NCBI GenBank assembly: GCA_963836605.1
Contig: CAWIKB010000008.1
Location: 372,001 to 436,000, forward strand
Reading direction: 5' to 3'
Source of the DNA: Bog-473 sp963836605
GTDB taxonomy: Bacteria; Actinomycetota; Acidimicrobiia; Acidimicrobiales; RAAP-2
DNA length: 64,000 bases
The notes under the pieces were generated by a model, which ran no database searches, was not told the DNA's origin, and saw only the letters and a program-made list of their open reading frames with translations. Both the position numbers and the translations under genes were made by a program. Positions 59,358 to 64,000 of this stretch are shown here, piece by piece (within the stretch, counting starts at the first letter, position 1; the number at the start of each line of letters is the position of its first letter).

Positions 59358-59858
59358 GTGGCGCGCATCGACCCGCCCGATCCGTTGCCCGAGCTTGTGG
59401 CGATAGCAGTCCCTCGCGGGGGTTCAGCTCCCGTCACCATTGAGGTACTCGCCCACTCCCAACACCTTCTGGGTCCCTTCCTTGGATGGGCAGCCGCATT
59501 GGCGCTCAAGGGAGTACTGGACAAACGTCATCACGAATTGCTCGCCCTTCGGACAGCCCACAATTGCCGGTCTGCGTTCGAGTGGGCAGAACACTCTCGT
59601 TTTGCCCGCGAGGCCGGGCTCTCCGAGGACGAAATAGCCGGTGTCGCGGCCGGCGCTCACGAGGGATGGCATCGCCGGGAGCAATTGCTGCTTGTGGCCG
59701 CAGACGAGCTGCACGCCGGCACGACGATCAGCTACGCAACATGGATGGAGCTGTCCGAGTACTTCACGAGCGCGGAACTCGTCGAGGCCATCTACGTGGT
59801 CGGGCAATACACGATGCTGTCGATGGTCGCCAACGTCGCCACAGCAGGAGATGACTGA
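59358..59858 (+). CDS. Carboxymuconolactone decarboxylase (CMD/AhpD-like) family protein
   Basis: A 166-residue all-helical protein. The core motif is LLALRTAHNCRSAFEWAEHS, with Cys and His but E-W-x-E-H in place of the AhpD C-x2-C pair, so a peroxidase role is unlikely. VVGQYTMLSMVANV near the end is typical of the family. It starts at GTG 59358. Substrate unknown. Confidence 0.85.
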   Translation: MARIDPPDPLPELVAIAVPRGGSAPVTIEVLAHSQHLLGPFLGWAAALALKGVLDKRHHELLALRTAHNCRSAFEWAEHSRFAREAGLSEDEIAGVAAGAHEGWHRREQLLLVAADELHAGTTISYATWMELSEYFTSAELVEAIYVVGQYTMLSMVANVATAGDD

Positions 59859-59954
59859 GTGCTGAATCCTCGGACGACTAGCAAGGGGGCTGTTCTCGGA
59901 GTGGACTGGGGCGCACTGAAGCACTTCATTGGTCCAGCCTTGGACTCCCGGTAC

Positions 59955-60137
59955 TCATGGATCTCTTCCCCAGTTGGAACGCGGCAACGCCGGCGCCCGT
60001 CGCAGTGCCTCGTCGCGCTGCTCGTACAACGGATGGGTGAAGGTCAGTTCCGACGCGAACCGATGTTCGCTCATCAGTCCAGCTGCGACGGCCTCATCCA
60101 GCTGCTCTTGAACGTCGGCCAATCCAGCGACCGACGC
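59955..60137 (-). pseudogene. Fragment of a LuxR/AAA-type regulator
   Basis: On the minus strand this reads LADVQEQLDEAVAAGLMSEH, then SELTFTHPLYEQRDEALRR. This resembles the winged region after the ATPase domain of large LuxR/BTAD regulators (EALAAGLL...FRHPL-R-A-Y). Only about 60 residues remain, with no start and no flanking domain. The other side of the junction is a 5'-truncated oxidoreductase on the opposite strand. The likeness is short, so the family call is tentative. Confidence 0.45.
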
Positions 60138-60142
60138 GGGCG

Positions 60143-61019
60143 AGTGCTGTCGGCCGGGCCCGCCGTCGGGTGGCGGTGATCGACGCTGGTGCCCCCCGCA
60201 ACGCGCCCGCCACTCACATGCAGGGATTTTCTGTCCCGAGACGGCATGCCGCCAGCCGATTTCCTGGCCGTGGGTCGCAAAGAGGTCACCGGCTACGGCG
60301 TGGAGCTGGTCAACGACCAGGTGCTGGGCGTCGAGCCCGGTTTCGTGGTGCGACTGGCCGGCGGACGAACCGTGACGGCTCGGCGGATCCTGATGGCGAC
60401 CGGAGTCGGCGACGACGTGCCCGACATTCCCGGGGTCCCCCAGCGCTGGGGCCGGGATCTTCTGCACTGCCCCTACTGCCACGGGTGGGAAGTGCGCGAC
60501 CAACCCTTCGGGGTGTTGGGCGCTCTCCCCGGTTCGGTGCAGCACGCCCTCCTTCTGCGGCAGTGGTCCGACGACGTCGTCTTCTTCGTCCACACCCATG
60601 ATCTGACCTCAGGCGAACAGCGGCAGCTGGAGGCCCGGGGGATTCCGGTCATATTCGGTGAGGTCGCACGGTTGGTAGTCAAGGACGACACCCTGACCGG
60701 AGTCGAGCTGACCGGTGGTCGCGTGGTCGCACGGACCGCAGTGTTCGTCCGGCCCGGCAACCGTCCCCACGACGATGGCCTCCTGGCCGGTCTGGGCTGC
60801 GAGCTGAAGGCCGGCTTCCCTCTCGTGGATGGCACCGGGCTGACCAGCGTGCCCGGCGTCTGGGCGGCCGGCAACGTGGCCGACCCTCGTGCCCAGGTGA
60901 TCACTTCGGCCGGCGCCGGGTCCGCAGCGGCGATCGCCATCAACGCCGATCTGGTGGAAGAGGACGTCGATCGGGCTGTCGGACACCTCGTCCCTGACGA
61001 CGTCCTGCCAGTTCATTGA
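60143..61019 (+). pseudogene. FAD-dependent thioredoxin-reductase-like oxidoreductase, truncated and frameshifted
   Basis: The frame at 60143-60226 reads GRARRRVAVIDAGAPRNAPA, then THMQGF, normally found about 25 residues into these proteins; the FAD loop G-x-G-x2-G is missing. At the T run 60227-60230 one extra T shifts the frame. LSRDGMPPADFLAVGR, HCPYCHGWEVRDQPFGVLG and VWAAGNVADPRAQVI then follow correctly to the stop at 61019. Both the 5' loss and the shift point to an inactive gene. It is next to the MarR gene, which may once have controlled it. Confidence 0.8.
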
Positions 61020-61030
61020 ATTGTCGACCT

Positions 61031-61510
61031 TCAGGTCGTCTCGTCGAGGCTGCGGGCCATCCAGCCGGGAGTGTCGACACGCACCGGCGATGCCCCGACC
61101 AGGGTTACCAGGTCAGACTCAAGGCGCTCGAGTTGTTTGGCACCGATCTTGCGCTTCCACTCGTCGCGTAATTCGTCGAAGACGGCTTCGCCTTCTCGCA
61201 TGACTTCGAAGCCGAGCGCGGTGACCTGAAGGCGTTTGCGGCGGGCGTCAAGCGGGTCGGCACCGCGTGCCACGTAGCCGCGCTCCTCGAGCACCGCCAC
61301 AGTCTTGGCTGCCGCTTGCTTGGAGACCGACAGACGGCGACCCAGTTCCGAAGCACTGTCGCCGCCCGCAGCGATTGCTCGCATCGCGAAGTCATGTACG
61401 GGGCGCACATCTTCGTATCCGCGCTCGGCGAGCTCCAGGACTGCATCGTCTACGAGGACTCGAAATCCTCCGAGGAGGAGCAGTGCGAGGTCGGCGCCCG
61501 AGCGTGACAT
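61031..61510 (-). CDS. MarR family regulator
   Basis: A 159-residue winged-helix regulator: SELGRRLSVSKQAAAKTVAV and LEERGYVARGADPLDARRKR form the recognition helix and wing, with helical dimer arms on either side. The ATG at 61510 lies 87 nt from the divergent hydrolase start. The operator at 61543-61579 lies over the hydrolase promoter, so repression with relief by a small ligand is likely. Confidence 0.9.
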   Translation of the reverse strand: MSRSGADLALLLLGGFRVLVDDAVLELAERGYEDVRPVHDFAMRAIAAGGDSASELGRRLSVSKQAAAKTVAVLEERGYVARGADPLDARRKRLQVTALGFEVMREGEAVFDELRDEWKRKIGAKQLERLESDLVTLVGASPVRVDTPGWMARSLDETT

Positions 61511-61534
61511 GGAGCTGATGGTAAGGCAGACGTC

Positions 61535-61579
61535 TTGACAAGGTCAACCCGGTTGTCTAATCTGGACAACCAGGTTGAC
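61535..61579 (+). promoter_or_regulatory. Promoter and MarR operator of the alpha/beta hydrolase gene
   Basis: TTGACA (61535-61540), 17 nt, TAATCT (61558-61563) form a housekeeping-type promoter. Two arms, GTCAACCCGGTTGTC (61543-61557) and GACAACCAGGTTGAC (61565-61579), are inverted repeats matching in 14 of 15 positions; each arm is itself a GTCAACC/GGTTGTC-type palindrome. The arms fill the -35/-10 spacer and the start region. Confidence 0.85.
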
Positions 61580-61597
61580 GATATGAGGGAGATTGAC

Positions 61598-62485
61598 ATG
61601 AACGCAACTACCGAGCGGGCCTCACTGGCCGGGGTGACACACCATTACGCCGAGGTCAACGGGACCGAACTGCACTTCGTGGCGGCGGGCAATGAAGGAA
61701 CTCCAGTTCTGCTGGTCCATGGGTTCCCCGAGACGTGGTGGACCTTTCGCAAGCTCTTCCCGCTGCTCGCCGCCAACCACCGTGTTTATGCAGTGGATCT
61801 GCGCGGGTTCGGTGACTCTGACAACGGACCAGGCGCCTACGACAGCAAGACCTCGGCCGAGGACCTGCATCTTCTCATCGAGCAGTTGAAGGTTGGCCCA
61901 GTGCACCTCACCGGCCAAGACATCAGCGGGGCGACAGTGTTCCGTCTCGCGACCACGCACCCTGAAGATGTGGTCAGTTTCACCGCCATCGAGATGGGCG
62001 TACCCGGGTTCGGCCTTGAGAGGCTGGCCGACGTCACCCACGGAGGTACCTGGCACATCGGCGTTCTTGCCGCCCCCGGGATCCCCGAGATGCTCCTCGC
62101 CGGTCGCGAGCGCGAGTTCCTCGGACAGTTCGCCTTTCCGGCCATGAGCGCCACGCCCGGAGCGATCACCGACACCGACATCGACGAATTCGTCCGTACC
62201 TACTCGCGTCCCGACGGCTGGCGCGGAGCGATCGGCCTCTACCAGTCCATGCTCCAAGAAGGCGACGAGATCGCAACCCTTGTCGCCGGCCACAAGCTGA
62301 ACATCCCGGTGCTGGCGATCGGAGCTGGAGGCGGCGAGTTCACATTCGCAACGTTGAGCCAGGTCAGCTCCGATCCAGTCCGGTCAGTGACTCTCGAAGG
62401 CGTCGGCCACTACGCGGCTCTAGAGGCACCCGACAAGGTGGCACGCGCCCTCCTCGACTTCTTCAGCAGTGCTGACGCCACTTGA
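61598..62485 (+). CDS. Alpha/beta hydrolase with Asp nucleophile (epoxide hydrolase/dehalogenase-like)
   Basis: A 295-residue alpha/beta hydrolase. LLVHGFPETWWTFRKLFPLL gives the HGxP oxyanion motif, VDLRGFGDSDNG the next loop, and GPVHLTGQDISGATVFRLA the elbow with Asp as nucleophile, as in epoxide hydrolases and haloacid or haloalkane dehalogenases. EGVGHYAALEAPDKVA holds the catalytic His. The ATG at 61598 follows GAGGGA; Met codons further upstream lie in the operator. It is tightly regulated by the divergent MarR protein. Confidence 0.88.
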   Translation: MNATTERASLAGVTHHYAEVNGTELHFVAAGNEGTPVLLVHGFPETWWTFRKLFPLLAANHRVYAVDLRGFGDSDNGPGAYDSKTSAEDLHLLIEQLKVGPVHLTGQDISGATVFRLATTHPEDVVSFTAIEMGVPGFGLERLADVTHGGTWHIGVLAAPGIPEMLLAGREREFLGQFAFPAMSATPGAITDTDIDEFVRTYSRPDGWRGAIGLYQSMLQEGDEIATLVAGHKLNIPVLAIGAGGGEFTFATLSQVSSDPVRSVTLEGVGHYAALEAPDKVARALLDFFSSADAT

Positions 62486-62852
62486 ACGTCTGGATCGCCA
62501 ACCAGACCACAAAACCGAAATGCCAAGGCGCAGCGCGCCAACAGCTCGACTGAGGCTTTCGGGCCGTCGCTCGGGCTCAGCGCGTGCCCCAAAGATTCGA
62601 CGCCAGCGGCTCCAGAGGTCGACCCATTGCCGTACGTGGGCAGCGGTCGCGCGGGCACCGCAGTGAGCCAATCGGGCCGTTCCAGGACGGACAACAGTTG
62701 CAAGGTTGACGCCCGACGGGAGGCACCTACCGCGGGAGGGCCGAAGGTGACCTGTCGTTCGCCGAGGAACGTGATCCTCGCGAAGCGGGAACGAGCGCCA
62801 TTCTCTGCTCATGACGAGAGCCTTGCCGTGACCACCCTCCGACTCCGTCCGA

Positions 62853-62930
62853 GCGTGTCTTTACGTGTCTTTATCGAGAGGGAAGCGGAGGGATCGTGGA
62901 GGGAACCTGAGGGGATCGAAACGCCGCTAC
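62853..62930 (+). repeat. Dispersed repeat R, copy 3
   Basis: About 78 bp matching 34503-34577 over its whole length and 34906-34949 over its first part (GCGTGTCTTTACGTGTC, TTATCG, AGGGATCG). It is in non-coding DNA 65 bases upstream of the tRNA-like end. Confidence 0.6.
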
Positions 62931-62995
62931 CAGGAAGGTCCTCGGAAAGGCCCTGGTCAAAACGCCGATAACCAGACATTCGCAACGCAGAGGGC

Positions 62996-63020
62996 GAGGG
63001 TTCGAAACCCTTCACCTCCA
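62996..63020 (+). other. tRNA- or tmRNA-like 3' end (T arm plus acceptor strand)
   Basis: GAGGG, TTCGAAA, CCCTT fold as a 5-bp T stem with a 7-nt loop, followed by CACCTCC and A, the right length for an acceptor strand and discriminator. No GGAGGTG partner, D arm or anticodon arm is found upstream, so this is not a complete tRNA. Elements A-C carry degenerate forms of the same segment (TTCGAAC ... ACCTCCAC). It may be an attachment-site remnant. Confidence 0.45.
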
Positions 63021-63345
63021 CTCGGTTAAAAGTCCAGTTCACAGGCCCAAAGTCTGATCCCCACAGGTTCACTAATCGTCGGTGGAGCGCTACGTGGCTC
63101 TGCGTAGAGGTAGTTCAGGCGATTCGCCTGCTTCGCTCTCGCCCAGCTCACAAGCGCTGGACCGGCCGGGGGCGTCGTTTGGCGTGGCGACAAGCGTTCT
63201 GGACATCCGGGCGGCGCCGCATCGATTGACTCAAAACTGCGTGGTCGGTCGTTCAAAGTCCACCCCCGCCACCATTGAAACGCTGGTCGGCGCCTCTCGT
63301 GCACAGGGCACGGGCGCCTGACCGGCGGTTTCGCGTTGTGCCGAG

Positions 63346-63393
63346 ATGCCGAAGATCGCGTTTATCGGGGCTTTTTCTCGGGACCTACTCACC
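63346..63393 (+). pseudogene. Possible remnant of a GH4-type glycosidase N-terminus
   Basis: Sixteen codons read MPKIAFIGAFSRDLLT. GH4 alpha-glucosidases/galactosidases begin PKIAFIGAGS-x-VF-x-R/K-NLL, so this looks like that start with about four residues deleted after GA. The likeness ends at once afterwards. Short and tentative. Confidence 0.35.
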
Positions 63394-63396
63394 CGT

Positions 63397-63416
63397 TGCA
63401 TAGGCTGCCCTATGCA
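63397..63416. repeat. Stem-loop
   Basis: TGCATAGG (63397-63404), CTGC, CCTATGCA (63409-63416): a perfect 8-bp stem with a 4-nt loop. It is not followed by a T run, so it is not a standard terminator. Confidence 0.6.
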
Positions 63417-63539
63417 TGCGGGTGCCGCGCACGCGGTCCCAAACCGTGCGCTGACGGAAAGGTCCGAGTTTGGGCCGTACCCTTACGGCCGCGTGGATGG
63501 GTCGCGCGCCCGGTTCAACCACGGTCGTGGACATTCACA

Positions 63540-64000
63540 TCAGGTGCCGAGGGAATCCAGTCCGATGCCAATGAGGTTGGCGGCGCGACGGACGTCGGCG
63601 GTCACCTCCTGGTGAATCCGGTCCAAGGCAGTGGTGGCAAGATGCTTGCGCAAGCTCTGGGCTTGGACGTGCCAGAGACCTAGGAGTGCTCGGGCGGCGA
63701 TTTGAGGTTCGGGATCGTCGGTATTCAGCCCTACTCTGTCGGCGATGATGCCTGCGGCGACAGAAACAAACTGGTCCATCATGTCGCTCTGATAGGCCCT
63801 CAACGACGGCGTGGCCCGGATCAAGTCTCCAAAGCGAAGCACTTCTTTGGCGGCGCTGCGCGGGTCGTCTTGCGACGCGACCAGGTCCGTCATGTGCACC
63901 AGTTCCTGCGCCAACATCTCAAGTGCCGCTTCTATGGGGGTGAGGCCGGGTGAGGCAAGGTTGGCCGGTAGCGATGCCATGGTCGTATCGAGTCGGTCGA
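63540..64000 (-). CDS. TetR-type regulator, C-terminal part (cut by window end)
   Basis: A frame of about 153 codons that stays open to the last base of the window. It is all-helical and resembles a TetR ligand-binding domain: LRAYQSDMMDQFVSVAAGII, then AARALLGLWHVQAQSLRKHL and HQEVTADVRRAANLIGIGL. The helix-turn-helix would lie beyond 64000. The Met at 63980 is only an internal residue. The family call rests on helix pattern and motif style. Confidence 0.7.
   Translation of the reverse strand, partial: DRLDTTMASLPANLASPGLTPIEAALEMLAQELVHMTDLVASQDDPRSAAKEVLRFGDLIRATPSLRAYQSDMMDQFVSVAAGIIADRVGLNTDDPEPQIAARALLGLWHVQAQSLRKHLATTALDRIHQEVTADVRRAANLIGIGLDSLGT

Larger units (their letters stand above)
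62486..63345. other. Intergenic, repeat-bearing
   Basis: The gap after the hydrolase gene holds repeat R copy 3, a tRNA-like 3' end and no recognisable gene. The minus-strand frame 62809-63072 (with EVKGFEPSPSALR) is of the spurious type made by antisense reading of tRNA-like T arms and is not listed as a gene. Confidence 0.6.

Noticed and set aside
62902..63020. A complete tRNA or tmRNA gene ending at 63020
   Set aside because: Only the T arm and 3' acceptor strand are present. GGAGGGA upstream does not pair fully with CACCTCC, the spacing is wrong for a tRNA, and no anticodon arm, D arm or tmRNA 5' end is found.
62809..63072. Minus-strand frame of 87 codons containing EVKGFEPSPSALR
   Set aside because: GFEPS-type frames arise from antisense reading of tRNA-like T arms, and this one covers the orphan T arm and repeat R. 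It has no ribosome-binding site and no family.

Overview
The window is GC-rich with actinobacterial gene content: SigK-type sigma/anti-sigma genes, a TatA/B/C set, CYTH-CHAD and DUF1206 proteins, a DUF2252 protein, a remnant of an F420-type luciferase-like oxidoreductase, and many TetR-controlled SDR, P450 and hydrolase genes. Acidimicrobiia or a related soil/aquatic actinobacterial lineage is my best guess. That is an inference from gene content; no rRNA or other marker gene is present.

Layout. 1-7.6 kb: end of a metal ABC permease, a DUF2252 protein, a Tat-exported small protein with a DUF4331 protein, an L,D-transpeptidase, a FUSC membrane protein and a universal stress protein. 7.7-20.4 kb: DegV, two SDRs, an Anbu proteasome-like peptidase divergent from a glutaminase, CsbD with a sigma-B-like promoter, DUF1206, CYTH-CHAD, a hemerythrin with a shifted C-terminus, a HAD phosphatase, a decayed luciferase-like gene, an anti-sigma-type ATPase and a ferritin-like protein. 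20.5-22.9 kb: an IS3 element with defined ends abutting a 5'-clipped IS1595-type transposase. 23.2-31.3 kb: exported cupredoxin and two ferritin-like proteins, TatC-TatB and divergent TatA, then sigma / anti-sigma / sigma.

The main regulatory observation is a repeated promoter of the form (A/G)CATCC, 15-16 nt, (C/T)CGAA, resembling the mycobacterial SigK promoter. It lies in front of both sigma genes, the ferritin/cupredoxin operon, tatA and the Tat/DUF4331 operon. These genes therefore look like one envelope regulon encoded mostly within this window.

31.4-50 kb is an accessory catabolic region: sulfatase, secreted hydrolase, two PF10118 metal-dependent hydrolases, P450, Baeyer-Villiger-type monooxygenase, VOC protein, amidohydrolase and epoxide hydrolase, with three TetR regulators and clear operator palindromes. 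Its intergenic gaps carry a dispersed, hairpin-rich repeat of about 118 bp bounded by inverted copies of GGGTTCGAACAT, plus a second repeat of about 75 bp.

50.6-58.8 kb holds a TetR-cupin pair and a tightly overlapping eight-gene operon: acyl-CoA synthetase, four-subunit 2-oxoacid:ferredoxin oxidoreductase, D-2-hydroxyacid dehydrogenase, TIM-barrel isomerase and Gfo/Idh dehydrogenase. It looks like an uncharacterised pathway ending in acyl-CoA. 58.8-64 kb holds SRPBCC and CMD proteins, a junction of two broken genes, a MarR-controlled alpha/beta hydrolase with a near-perfect operator on its promoter, a gap with repeats and a tRNA-like 3' end, and a partial TetR. Several breaks are single-base changes, most of them in homopolymers, so sequencing error must be excluded before calling them decay.
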